Source: Pseudopyrenochaeta lycopersici (taxonomy: Eukaryota; Ascomycota; Dothideomycetes; Pleosporales; Pseudopyrenochaetaceae). From it: a DNA stretch of 64,000 bases. Below are positions 32,254 to 43,559 of this stretch, in pieces. The stretch's first letter is position 1. Every line of letters starts with the position of its first letter. Below the pieces are notes generated by a model. That model was not told where the DNA came from and made no database searches. It saw nothing but the letters and a program-made list of their open reading frames with translations. The stretch spans positions 1,984,001 to 2,048,000 of the forward strand of contig NHZP01000005.1 of assembly GCA_003313425.1 (NCBI GenBank). The letters are read 5' to 3'. The position numbers and the translations under genes were made by a program.

Positions 32254-33300
32254 CTATAGAATATAGACCATTTTCCGCCCACTAACTTTGCCCTCTCGCA
32301 GCAACTGCAGCCCAGCAAGAACCCCACGCAGCCCACTTCCGCCCTCATTCACACTTGCTGTGTGGGTCTTTAATTTCCCTTCGGCCAGAAGCCTTTCAGT
32401 AAAACCCCAAAAGTCTCTTGCGAACTTGAAGTCAACTAGATTGGCGGGTATAGGTTGGCCGAAATGGAAGTCCTCCCCGATTGCAGAATATGCCAACGTA
32501 AACTTCATAGTTACATTGCTATTAACTGCCGTCACAACCTCGGAAGGAACTGGTAGGAGAGTAGTGTAGATCCCACCCTCGCTGCTCATTGCACCGACGC
32601 AAATCTCCGCGGTACTCTCTTTAGAGATACAGTCAAGTACATACCTCAGACGACCGCCTGCCTTTTCTCGTATATCCTTCATGCAAGTCTCAGAGTTGTA
32701 ATCGAAAGCAACATCGGCACCCAGTTGTTTAACATAGTCGAAATTGTGCGGTGAGACAGTTGTGATGACTTCAAGGCCAGAGAGTTTCGCAAATTGGATA
32801 GCCAAGGCTCCCGTTGCAGTGCTTCCACCATAAATCAGGATCGGAAACTTTTCTTTCGCGGGCGTGTCTGGGTGCGGGATGCCTAGGCTCTGGTATAAGG
32901 CCTGACCGACGGTGGTGATCCCAACCCCAAGTGTAGCGGCGTCTTCAAAGCTCATATTGTGCGGGATCCGGATTTGTAAATCCCCTTTGACGGTGATGAA
33001 ATGCGCAAAAGCTCCGTCCTCATGATTTGCGGCATTAGAACCATAAGCAACGCCAGCAACCCGGTCGCCGTTCTTGAGATGCCTGGTGACTTTTGAGCCG
33101 ACCTCTTCAACTATACCAGCATAATCACACCCAACACGCGCCCCAGGAGATGCGAAGTAATCAATGTGTGCAACATCGGTGGGATTGAGGGCCACGGCTT
33201 TAACTTTGACGATAATGTAGTCATCTCGGAGTTTGGGAATGGATTTCTCGACGACTTCTGCGTCACCTGGAGCTTTGATGGCAATTGCGGGGGTCGTCAT
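32254..33300 (-). CDS. zinc-independent medium-chain reductase, trans-enoyl reductase/ToxD-like
   Basis: 348 residues without introns, from ATG 33300 (MTTPAIAIKAPGDAE). The N-terminal GroES-like domain has VALNPTDVAHIDY and VGCDYAGIVEEVG (about residues 57-68). The Rossmann part has the NADPH loop YGGSTATGALAIQFA (about 157-171), characteristic of fungal trans-acting enoyl reductases and ToxD-like proteins rather than zinc alcohol dehydrogenases. No structural zinc cysteine cluster is visible. The C-terminal MKFTLAYSAIGEDFHFG block is also typical of this subgroup. Family members reduce enoyl intermediates for polyketide synthases or act on small enones in the cytosol. No synthase is present nearby, so the substrate is unknown. 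Length is normal and the ORF is intact. Confidence 0.85.
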   Translation of the reverse strand: MTTPAIAIKAPGDAEVVEKSIPKLRDDYIIVKVKAVALNPTDVAHIDYFASPGARVGCDYAGIVEEVGSKVTRHLKNGDRVAGVAYGSNAANHEDGAFAHFITVKGDLQIRIPHNMSFEDAATLGVGITTVGQALYQSLGIPHPDTPAKEKFPILIYGGSTATGALAIQFAKLSGLEVITTVSPHNFDYVKQLGADVAFDYNSETCMKDIREKAGGRLRYVLDCISKESTAEICVGAMSSEGGIYTTLLPVPSEVVTAVNSNVTMKFTLAYSAIGEDFHFGQPIPANLVDFKFARDFWGFTERLLAEGKLKTHTASVNEGGSGLRGVLAGLQLLREGKVSGRKMVYIL

Positions 33301-33584
33301 TTTTTGTTGCAGTGACCGTGGTCTCCCAATTGATGAACGAATGGCGAAGTTGAAGTTGACAACAGCATTTGATTTATACTGTATGGATATGCACCAAGTT
33401 CACACGTGATTAGTAATCTGACGAGCTAAATTTGATTTTCGAATCGATGCCAGGTGGGGAAAGTTTCAAAGTTCACCCGGACCTCACATGGTGTTTACTG
33501 AACATCAATTAGCGTACGTACTGACGTGAATGCATCGAGCCGGTCTTTGTTCGACTGATACGGGTACACCGGAAAACTTGAAAC

Positions 33585-34061
33585 ATGCGCTCGAAGGCAG
33601 TGAACTCAATGTCGATCCCTGCACCTGCTCCTATACCTGCGATTACCTCTTCTCGTCCGTCTCCGCCTGTGACTGAGGCTGTGTCTGTCACCATGGCTCC
33701 ACCTCCTGCCTGGCAACCTCCGTCGTTGGAAGAGTTCCTGGCCGACATCGAGCATCGAATGTCTCAGCCTGTTTTATATGAGTGCAACGACATGATCTCA
33801 GCGACTACCTTTCTGGCTGAGACAGGGCAGGAGGAGGATCCCGCAGAGTTAGTTGAAGCACGCAATATGGCTCTCGCTACGCAAGGACTTTTTGCTTCTT
33901 GCACTCCAACTATGGCTTGGAACTATCACTTTGGAGATATGGAAGCTTTCTACATCGAGAGGTTTGCGCAAGTCGATGCTCAAAATGCGCCTGTTGAGTC
34001 TCAAGATGTACCTACGCCTCGACCTAAACATGCGGCAGCAGTAACAGCTTCTGAGGCTTAG
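33585..34061 (+). CDS. hypothetical protein, 158 aa
   Basis: An open frame starting MRSKAVNSMSIPAPAP has a Pro/Ser/Thr-rich N-terminus, then an acidic helical part (SLEEFLADIEHRMSQPVLYE). It has no recognised domain, signal peptide or membrane helix. After its TAG the same frame continues for 15 codons with a strongly basic stretch (SPRKRKRRNRR) before TAA, so the TAG could be a nonsense change that removed a nuclear-targeting-like tail. It may be a fragment of a mobile element rather than a host gene. The start codon is uncertain; a second ATG lies nine codons in. Confidence 0.35.
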   Translation: MRSKAVNSMSIPAPAPIPAITSSRPSPPVTEAVSVTMAPPPAWQPPSLEEFLADIEHRMSQPVLYECNDMISATTFLAETGQEEDPAELVEARNMALATQGLFASCTPTMAWNYHFGDMEAFYIERFAQVDAQNAPVESQDVPTPRPKHAAAVTASEA

Positions 34062-34480
34062 AAAGATATCAGCCCACGTAAGAGAAAACGGCGTAATAGA
34101 AGATAAGATCAATAAGACGACGTTCACTTGAGCTACTAGAGACAGCGCAGTGCAGCTGCATTTGTTGTTTTGTAATTTATTTTCCCACTAGTAGAGATTA
34201 GGGCTAGCGCTAGGGACAAATCTCAGCAGCCTGTAATCTCTATATTTTATTATCTTGTTCTGTTTAACATGTTAAGGGATTTCTTAACATGTTATACAGG
34301 ATGCCCATGTATGTAGTGGGCCAGCCAAAAACACACCAAAAATCAGGCCCTTGCAATCTTAAGAACAACTTTAATAACTTCTATAAACTATGCCTAGCCT
34401 TCTATACTTATTCACAGGCTCTTATTAAATCCCCAGATTTATAAGTCTTACCGTTCTCTAGATACAAAGTTTTGGCCCCC
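34062..34480. other. non-coding; one arm of an outer inverted repeat
   Basis: No gene. The segment 34327-34369 (containing tcaggcccttgcaatctta) is inverted relative to 37218-37268 on the far side of the piggyBac element. Confidence 0.45.
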
Positions 34481-34702
34481 TGTCACGGTAACCACCGTGG
34501 TTCCCGCAACACCTGAATTGGCTAGCCCTGTCGAGGCCTGAGCTCGAGTACAGGCCTAGCCCCTGAGTATTCTTCTGCACCTAAGTTTCTGTTCTCTTCT
34601 CTTCTTTACGCAACGTCTTGTATTACACCTGAGATTGTACGTAGTATAATAATCAAGCTATTAGTTAAGCGTTGAAATCCCTACTCGTAGCCTCTCGTGA
34701 CA
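34481..34702. repeat. candidate solo LTR, 222 bp
   Basis: It starts tgtcacgg and ends cgtgaca, the TG...CA form with a short inverted terminus common to fungal LTRs. The interior shares ordered pyrimidine-rich blocks and an acgtcttgta motif with the solo LTR at 44771-44982. The flanks (ccccc and caacc) do not form a perfect duplication, so it is less certain than the other solo LTRs. Confidence 0.45.
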
Positions 34703-34811
34703 CAACCAATTCTATGCAAATTACTATATCTCAAGACCTATTGAATGGAAACTCTTAAAAACCTAAGATATAGCTCAGAGTATATATAGAAGGCTGTGAA
34801 CAGAACTTTAA

Positions 34812-37213
34812 GATATCCCCCGCACCGCCAACATCGCCCGTACACGGGCCACCTAAGCTCAGCCAACCAGCGCGCAGCCCCGGCGAATCGCCGAAAACCT
34901 CAGGATTGTGTTGTAGAGCGTAGATTTTTGAATTGCCTACTAACTTGTTAGTAAATGGAAATCAGTTATTTTTGCAAATATGCCAAGTAATTCTTCAAAG
35001 TTGAGTAATGACCCTGACTGGGTAAAATATACTCAGTACGAGAAAAAATCAGGGAAATTCCCGGATTTGCCACGCACGCCGCCATCTGAGTGGAAGCCTC
35101 TCTCTATTAGCAACGACGACACAGGCAGGGCGCGTTTACCTGAGGGAGTAGATGCTGGCGATCCTATTACTCTCTTCGATCTCTTCTTCAGCGTTGGCAT
35201 CCTTGATAGGATAGCCCACCATACAAATCAACATGCTGAGAAGCTCAGAGCCGCAATAATAGACGACCCATACGTACGAGGATGGAAGCCGACGTCGCCA
35301 ACTGAGCTGTATACGTACTTCGCGATAGTAATATATATGGGCCTACACAAAGAGCCGTCAGCAGAGGAATACTGGAGTAGGCTACACGCCAACGCTCCTA
35401 CTCACCATATTAACAAGTACATGTCCCGCCAGCGCTGGGAGCAAATAGATCGCTATATATACTGTACAGAAGTCGAACAACTGTTTAAATCGCCGTTCGG
35501 GCGCGTGTGGGATCTCTCTGAGCATATACGCAAGCGCTCACTTGAGCTGTGGCATCCTGGTGGGTCTCAAGGTGCGATTTACTAGCTTTTTGTTAGCAAT
35601 ACTAACTGCGGCATCTAGGCAAGCACCTCTGCGTTGACGAAGCTATCGCCAGGTTTACTGGACGCGCCAGCGAGTTAGTAATAATCAAGACGAAGCCCAC
35701 ACCTGAGGGATATAAGATATGGGTCCTCGCGAGCGACGGCGTTGTACTCAACTGGCTATTTCATGCCAAGGGCGTTGGCAGAGGGCCTGTCAATCTCGCA
35801 TACGACCTCTCTGAGCTGGCCTTTACCCCTACTGAGTCAGTGCCTCTTACTCTCGTACTTGCCAAAGACGCTGATAACAACCGTATATTTCCGCCAGGGC
35901 TCCACGCCGTGTGGGACGACAATCTCTTCAACACCATCCCCATGCTTGAATACCTAAGGGACGAAGGCATAGGCTGTGCCGGCACAGTCAGAAGCACAAA
36001 GACTGCAACAGAGGAGCGCTTCGAGGCTAAAGCTGAGACGGAGATGGAAGCGCCAGAGCTAGCAACAAGGGAGCGTGGTAAGCAGAAGTTGACAAAAGAG
36101 CGCTTTAATAGCGACTTAATACGGCTTAAGACGCAATTTACAAAGGAGATTATGTGGGGAGAGGCTTACTGGGCGCTCTCAAACAACAAGACAGTACTTC
36201 AAGCTGCCTGGCGGGATTCGCAAGTCGTCCTTTTTGCTACTACTATCGCTGACGGTAAGCAACTCTGGCAACTCTAGCTGCTCTGGCTGCTCTGGCTGCT
36301 CTGGCTACTGCTAAGCTCAAGCTAACAATAGCAGGCGTTACTACTGTAGAGCGGCTCCGCCGTCGCCCTGTCGTAAGCGTGTACAACAAGAAGCCCTTCG
36401 AAAAGGCCTTTGGCGGCGCGCCCGTCAAGTTACTTGGCATCCCCGAGATGATAGATGCCTACAATCACTACAAGAGCGAGGTAGATCGATTTGATCAAAC
36501 GCGCAGCTATTACTCTACTCAACAAGTACGCCATCGTACATGGCGGCCACTACTTTACTTCTTACTCGACTTGACGCTTAACAACGCGTACAGGCTCTCT
36601 ACATACTCAACGCTAGCCTCAGCTAAGAGAGATGGCCACAAACGCTTCCTCTATAAGCTCGTTGATCAACTCTTTGAGCGCGGCACACGACTTAACAACG
36701 GCTCTCGCAAACGCAAGGCTCTCGACGACGTCGTCGCCGCGGATAGCGACTCTCATACAATAACAAAGGTATACGCAGAGTCAAAGACCTGTACAGCCTG
36801 TAGCGAAAGTGGGCGGGCACACAACGGAGTAACAACTGCCAGGGCACCTCTAAGAGCAATAACAGGTAATTCACATGGCCGCCAACGCGCTCCGCGTACA
36901 ACCTATGGCTGTAGACTTTGCAAGGTGCCTTTGTGTAGGCCAGAGCTGCGTCCTGAGTGCCTGGCCGAGCACCAACGCCGCGTCAGCACCATCAGATCGG
37001 TAGACATCTCTATGAGCTCTACTATTAAGTAATTAGCAATTATATTACTGTATTTCAACTACAACCATCATAAATGAGCCTGCCTACGAGAACTGCTAAG
37101 ACATTTCATATGGTTTGGTTTTCCTACTAAAATAGTGCCATCAGGGACATCCTCCTATTGGCAGACGCCAGGTGGCCCGTGTACGGGCGATGTTGGCGGT
37201 GCGGGGGATAATA
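34812..37213 (+). mobile_element. piggyBac-1, 2402 bp, apparently intact
   Basis: TTAA lies at 34808-34811 and 37214-37217. Inside are inverted ends of about 45 bp (tatcccccgcaccgccaaca on the left, its complement on the right), with small differences only at the outermost bases. The interior holds one transposase gene with all coding exons open. TTAA target duplication is diagnostic for the superfamily. Confidence 0.9.
34980..37032 (+). CDS. piggyBac-1 transposase, 641 aa, three exons, intact
   Basis: Exons are 34980-35571, 35619-36254 and 36335-37032. The introns (47 and 80 bp) have GT-AG ends and branch-like ctaac sequences. The protein (MPSNSSKLSNDPDW) has the DDE_Tnp_1_7 core with LCVDEAIARFTGRA (Asp about 204), VWDDNLFNT (Asp 298) and YNHYKSEVDRFDQ (Asp 460). 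This matches the three catalytic Asp and their spacing in piggyBac enzymes. A C-terminal cysteine-rich finger follows (CTACSESGRAH, then YGCRLCKVPLC). It cuts and pastes DNA at TTAA without footprints. No stop or frameshift was found, and the ends are preserved, so it may be autonomous. Confidence 0.85.
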
Positions 37214-37217
37214 TTAA

Positions 37218-38429
37218 GTTCTTGTTGAGATTGCAAGGGCCTGTTTTTCTGATTTTTGGTGTGTTTTCGATTGACGTCGAGAAACAACAGTTGAGCGATC
37301 GGGTGTGGATCTGTTTCAGCCTATCAGTGCCTTGTGTCCGAGCTTCGGGTCACAGCGTTACGTACTTCGCATTTCGTATTTCGCTAACTTTGATCCACCC
37401 CACGATCTGGACTAGGAGCCTTGAATAGAGTTTCACCCGGGATAACCCATTTCCGTTCGTGTATGCCCATGAATGGGCCTACCTGCGGGAATGGGGAAAT
37501 CTAACTCATTACTTCTTAGCCTTGGTCAAAGCATCCTGCAGAGCAATGCAACAAAGCGCCAGTTGCATGGGGATTCACCAACTCTGTTTACTAAGCTTGA
37601 TTTGTGATTGCAAAGCGGCTAACACTATACGCTCTATACGTTCTTGGGGGATTCTCATTTCGTTTAGCCCATCAGCGTCAGCCAATCTGTGGAAACTGTC
37701 GCAAATGCTGAAGATTTCCATCATGCTTTCCCAGCAAACACAATGAACCGATTCCTGGAGTCAATCGACTTCTCCAACGGGAAGCCTCCCTAACCTCCAC
37801 CCCCTTCGTCAATACATACAAAGGTATCCTTACTCGCTATCACGCAGATTCCACACAGTACGCCTTTGCACCATTTGACGCCCTTTGACGCCCTTTGACA
37901 AGCACAGGTCATATCGATGAATATATCGAGCGTCGGCGGAAGCATACGTATTGGTTCAATCTATCAAATAAGTATCAAAATACCCAAAGCTCCCTCCAGC
38001 CGTCCACCTAAATCTTGACCGCGCCGTCAAAGAACAGCGCGGGTTCCTCGTCCGTTTGCATCGCCCCTGCAGTCGAAAATCGATCGTTTGCTCCAGATGC
38101 GTAGTTATAGATCCAGGGAACAACAGCTCATTGTTGGGTAAAACTGCTCCGTAGCCTGATGTTGGGGCTAACGTAGAAGCAACCATCGCATCAGGCGCAG
38201 TTTTCTCCACCGGTGCTTCCGTCAGGGTTGCCATGTATTGAATGATTTGAATAGTAGGCCTATATTCAATACATATACATATTCAGCTGTTGCTATTCAA
38301 TTCATAATCATATTCATGAATTACATTAGTAAGCAGCTATCACCAGCCTTGGCAAGGTATTGAAGTTCGAGAGTTTACCTAATAGGTGATATGGCCTTGA
38401 TTTGAGGCTGTAGAGTTCTGCCAAAAGTT
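37218..38429. other. mostly non-coding stretch; weak ORF at 37956-38234 on the minus strand
   Basis: 37218-37268 is the second arm of an outer inverted repeat. The minus ORF 37956-38234 (MATLTEAPVEKTAPDAMVAS) reads protein-like in its first 50 codons, and a second frame continues with protein-like TDEEPALFFDGAVK. It may be the start of a broken gene, but no family was recognised. AT-rich sequence around 38240-38330 is probably the 3' end of hAT-5. Confidence 0.4.
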
Positions 38430-40749
38430 CTATCGCGAGTCCTGGCTTGGTGTAGTAGTGTAGCCGTCGCTGTCGTCATCAAATACCTCTTGGTTCTCAT
38501 CATTCTTCTCATCCTCATCCAGCCTGTCCAGTAGCTCCCTCCTCCAGTCGGCAGCAATCCCTGTACGAAGCCAGCTCTTCAAACACTCACTCCTCTCTAT
38601 AGTAGCAGCGCCAAGCTTGAATCTTGACCAGCTTATAGTCCTCCGGGCGCCGGAAAAGATCCTTTCCGGCTCTGCCGACATAGCTGGAATAGAGAGGATC
38701 TCAATAGCCATACGAGAGAGCGACGGGTAGGCCTGGCGATTGGCTGGCTGCAGCCACCAGTCTAGCGATGATGTTCCAGTAGGTAGCTTGGCCAGCGGTG
38801 GGCTATTGATGAAGTGTTCGAATTCGTCGACGAACGAATTCATCGCATGAGCTCGTTCGAATAGGTCGTACGCATCAGGTTCCTTGTTCCTATCCTCACT
38901 ATCTAGTATTTCATCGGCAGTGTATTTATCTTTGTATTGATTCACCCAAAGTCGGCGTGTTGCATCAATAGTTTTCTTCTTCCAATCTGTCTTCCACTCC
39001 CGCTTCAAGTATGCATCGCGACGATGAGGTGCGAGTAGTAGGGCTGCGCCGTACACTACTACTTTGTCGGTAAGGCTGTAATACACATCAAAGGCTGCCC
39101 ATGCGGCGTCAATCGCGTTGTGTAACTTCGGCTGGCCGGCGTATTTGACCTATCGCGAGTTAGTGATTGCGACTATGTAAATAACTACTGTGCATACATC
39201 TGACGCCCGGAAATGCGATCCTAGGAAATCCATACTAAATAAAACTTGATCTAGGGTCGCATTATCACGCTGTACCTCGTTGGTAATACGCTCGAACGGT
39301 TGGAGGAAGTTCGCAACGTCTTGCAGAAGCGCCCAGTCGCTTGGTGATAGTATATCATCATCAAACTTAGTGTAGTGCTCTTCCTGAAACTTGATTATAT
39401 AGCGCTTAAGTAGCAGCGCTACTTTTATCATTGTGTACCAAGAATTCCATCGAGTCTCGTTGTCTAGAGGTATAATACGGCCAGCGAGCCGTACAAACGC
39501 TTGGTAGAGTGCATTAGTGGATCGAATAGTAACTACAGTGTTATGAAGCTTACCAATAGGCCCCATCTTGCGAAATGCATATTTGCCAAGCTTTAACTTT
39601 CGGAATTGTTTCTGAACGATCGCATCTATATCATCCGGATCGATAGTGTCGTTGTCTTAAAGTTGCTTTCTAGCAGCTTCAAATGCAGCCTGTACAGCCG
39701 CCTTATCTGGGCAGAAGAAGAAGGCTTGTATGGCTATATTGATTACATGGCCATGGCAGCGAATTCGACGCTGGGTAGCGTTCAAATAGGTAGCGAATCC
39801 TGCTTCATTAAGGCGACGGGCAAGGCGCCTTAATAGTAGATCGTTCGAACCGTGGTTATCGCCGACGCAGTAGCCAATCTGATTTAGTATTTCGTACTCG
39901 GTAATCGTATTCCATAGAGGGTCAATTTGATCGTCACCACCGTGGCTATCAGGTAGGTAGGGTAGAGCAAGGAGAGCCTTACGACGCTTGAATTCTGAAT
40001 CGACAAAATGTGCCACTATCGCTAGAAAGTTCTTCCGATTTGGTGACGACCAGACGTCGAGCGCTAAGTGTATGGATGAGATAGATGTCTTGAGCTTCTT
40101 CTTAAGCACCTCTTTATCTAATTCGTACGATTCGCGAATTATATTACTAATAGTCGTATGGCTAGTTGGAAGAACGTCTTTGGCCATATAATTTACCGAT
40201 TGGATAAGTGCATGTAGCTCTGGCCAGGTTACTGCACTGTACGGAAGGTTTCGAACGACGATAAGCTCTGCGAGGGCCTCTCGAACCAGGGGCTTATTAA
40301 TGCACTCTTTAAGCTGCCTATCCAGCTTCTTCTGGGCTGTAGCTTCTGCGCGGATTGCCTGCTTCTGCATCATATTTTGAATATTATTTTCCGAAGCTTT
40401 CCTAACGAGATTGCCTTCAGGAGCTATAACAATCCCATGGTGTTCCTTAAGGTGCGTACGCGCGTTTCCACTTAAATATTCCATTTTATTACAGATTGAG
40501 CAGTACCAGCAGTTCCGGTTACCCCTTTTCTTTAATTCACCTTCCTTTGGCCTCCTGTATAGGTCCCATGTTAACTTAGCTCGTATACAACGTTGTTTTC
40601 GGGGGCGTATTAGGGCATCAGCCTGGGTAGAGTCTTCCGCGACAGTAAGGGCCGTCAAACAACGCAGAATCAAGTTTGGATACGTCAGACGAATTGTCAG
40701 AGGCTACAATTGATGTATTTAATGAAGGTTCGGGTGTTGACGACGACAT
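38430..40749 (-). pseudogene. hAT-5 transposase, near full length, one frameshift and one stop
   Basis: Starting at ATG 40749 (MSSSTPEPSLNTS), a one-base shift near 40650 leads to the long frame 39657-40673. This has a complete BED finger (CWYCSICNKMEY with HLKEHH), ALDVWSSP, GDNHGSNDLL and RIRCHGHVIN. TAA at 39657 interrupts it before LHNTVVTIRSTNA and NETRWNSWYTM. A 48-bp intron (39150-39197, gtatgc to gatag) separates the last exon, which carries the dimerisation block MSAEPERIFSGARRTIS and an acidic tail ending at 38430. The stop fits CAA to TAA. All three catalytic regions are present. Confidence 0.85.
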
Positions 40750-41054
40750 TAGGATCAAATTATTAATAGATTTGATAGGTAAGATGTATTTTAGTAGTAC
40801 AGGACCCAGTGTGTAAATGCCAAGTACCCTATCACGTTTCTAGTATAGGGCATGCACTGTAGCCGAATAGCCTCATATTGAGAGCTAATTGTACTTGAAA
40901 TCTTTCAAATTTCTAGCTATTTCATATATAAATCTCTGACTAAATATATGTATTATACAAATCATGTTCATGCCCTCAAAACTATACATATTCATCGTGA
41001 ATAGTTTATGTATAGTATTTTATTCATGAATAGTAAAATATACATAGCAACCCT
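40750..41054. other. AT-rich spacer between hAT-5 and hAT-6
   Basis: No gene. The two elements lie head to head, and their terminal sequences (repeated catatacatattcat-like strings) could not be separated by eye. Confidence 0.4.
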
Positions 41055-43352
41055 GTGGCCTCCCAAAGCTCCCAGCGTCGGCTTATCCGACCTCCTTCCT
41101 CCTCGTCCACGCCCTCTCTATCCACTACGCCTTCCTCCAGAGCCTCTCCTAGCCCATGGCGCTTCCTCAATAACAAACCGCATCGACCTGACCGTAGCCG
41201 TGAGGACGTGAAGTCAAGAAAGAGGCGTGCTGCAGATATATGGACACACTTTCGGAAGCCAGAGAATGATGAGGCAATGCGCGATAAGTCAGGGCAATCA
41301 CTGATGTATTGTAAGGACTGTGACGGCTATGGGAAACCCTGGGCTACTGCTATTACCACTAACGCTAGGACTCATATGGCGAATCTACATCAAGTCTACG
41401 TTGAAGTTGAAGAGCCGAAGGGAAAGAAAGTACGGCAAGTCTCTCTCCAAACAGCCCTTCAAATGTCGGTAAAGAAGCAGGTAGAGAAGAATACCGAGGA
41501 TGTGGAGGAGATTCTTACGAAGGCGCTTGATGAAGACGCCTTCTACGAAGCACAAATCCAGCTTATTACTCGCCGCCGCTTGCCTTTCAACTGTGTTGAA
41601 TGGCCAGAATACCAAGCACTCCTAATGGCAGTTAATCCAGAGGTCGAAAACCTACTTATCGAGTCACACACTACTATACCGATCCACATTGAGCGAAGCT
41701 TCAAAGCACACCACGCTACCATTAAGGAGCGCCTAGAAAGGGCAAAGTCTCAAATCCACTACTCTATCGATCTCTGGTCATCGGCAAATCGGAAATCATT
41801 TCTTGGCAACTGCGCGCAATTCGTTGGTCACGACTACATCCTCCGCAAAGCTCTCCTCTCCCTCCCACAGTGTCGCTTCTCTCACAGCGGTGAGACGATG
41901 GCAAGGCATATTCTCGAGACAATACAAGCCTATGAGGTTACGGAGAAGACAGGCTATATTGTTGGGGATAATGCTTCCAGTAACGACACTTGCTGTAGGG
42001 CTATTGCAAATGCTCTTACAAAAATTGGGGTGGAATTCAATGCGAAAAAGAGGCGGATTCGATGCAGCGGTCATATAATCAATCTATCTCTTGATGCCTT
42101 CCTCTTTGCAACTACGGTAGAAGCCCTTGAGGCAGCCATTGACGCTGCAAAAGAGGAGTCAGATATCACTGTGGTTGAGGCATTGCAAGAGCAGCTTCGT
42201 GAGAAAAAGGCCGACAAGAAAGGCAAAAAAATGCGACTCTCTAACGAGGCGAGGTGGCAGTCCAGTGGAGCGCTTGGCAGCCTCCATAGTATCGCTGTCT
42301 ATATTCGCTCCTCCACAATTTTGACTGATGAGTGGGAGGCACTCGCTGGGAAGCTCCTGGGCATTGATAACGCAACACGCTGGAACTCCTGGTACAAGCT
42401 GATTGCACTGGCCGTTGAGAAGCAGGATGCTTTGAACAAGTTCTGTCAAAAGCATCATAGAGCCCTTGGTGGCGCTGTTCTTTCTGCGGAAGATTGGGAG
42501 ACTCTTGCAATGACTCTTGAATTCTTACAGCCATTTAATCAAGCAACACTTACACAGGAGGCTAACTGGTCATCACTTGATCAAGCTCTCTGGACAATGG
42601 ATATCCTCTTCAAACACTACGAGGAAGCAAAGGTATGTTGCTGATAAAAAACTTATTCATACTGCTAATCTTAAGTAGATTCAATATAACAACAACTCCC
42701 ATATGGTCAACGCTATTAATATGGGTGGTATGTCCTTGACAAGTATTACAAATCCTCTGACGAAGCGCCTGCCTATACCACAGCCCTCCTCCTCCATCCC
42801 CGACGCCGCCTCAAGTATATTGATATCAATTGGGTATCCTCCTGGAGAGAACCGGCCCTTACTACCGCAAGAGAGATTTGGGCAAATTATAAGGATCTGC
42901 CTCTTCTCAAGTCGCAGAAGGAGGCGGATAATTCACAACAAGAACTCTCAAAATTTGAGAGGCTTGCGGCGGAGCTTGACGTTATGGAAGATGAGGAGGA
43001 GGACGAATTCGAGAAATTTGTGAACGCAAAGCCTTGTAAGATCACTTGCTCTCCTTTGGAGTGGTGGTGTAAAGAGGAGCAGCGACTAGAATACCCTCGG
43101 CTTCATCAAATGGCGATGGATATCCTTTCTATCCCTCCAATGTCTGATGAAGCCGAGCGCGTCTTCTCAGGCGTACGGAGAACTATCTCATGGGACAGAG
43201 CTAGGCTAGGAACATGGATTGTGGAGATGACAGAGGTGCTGGGTAATTGGAATAAGAACGGGCTTATCCAGACGCTCTACATACCGGCAGAAGATCCTGA
43301 CAATATCACAGCCGAAGTAGAAAGCGACGACAATGGGCTTTCCGGACTATAG
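41055..43352 (+). pseudogene. hAT-6 transposase, nearly intact with one frameshift and a non-ATG start
   Basis: The first exon runs 41055-42632 with no stop. It encodes a Ser/Pro-rich N-terminus, a BED-like finger (YCKDCDGYGK with a distal H-H), SIDLWSSANR and VGDNASSNDT, RRIRCSGHIINL and NATRWNSWYKL. A 46-bp intron (42633-42678) follows. The second exon needs one base at about 42724 (INMG then WYVLDKYYKSS) and then stays open to the dimerisation block MSDEAERVFSGVRRTISWD and the stop at 43350-43352. The first codon of the frame is GTG, where hAT-3 has ATG. It has one frameshift and no premature stop before its natural end, so it is among the younger hAT copies here. Confidence 0.85.
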
Positions 43353-43559
43353 GTGCCTAAAGTGTCTGAAACACCACAGATTCTATATGCTTGTCCCAAT
43401 CGGGTAATTCCTTGGCAATATTATCAATTCAATGTCAATCTTGGGTCTGGATATCAATTCAATATCAATATCACCCTTATCAATCAATATTGAATTGCCG
43501 ACAAGTCTGCAATACAGCGATTCTGCTTCGAATACCAGGCGCCTCCTGGGTCAAAGCCC
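43353..43559. other. 3' end of hAT-6, subterminal repeats
   Basis: No gene. Repeated caatatcaat and tcaattcaat strings at about 43425-43500 look like hAT subterminal motifs. Confidence 0.45.

Noticed and set aside
37459..37746. 95-codon ORF right of piggyBac-1
   Set aside because: Composition and lack of motifs suggest a chance frame.
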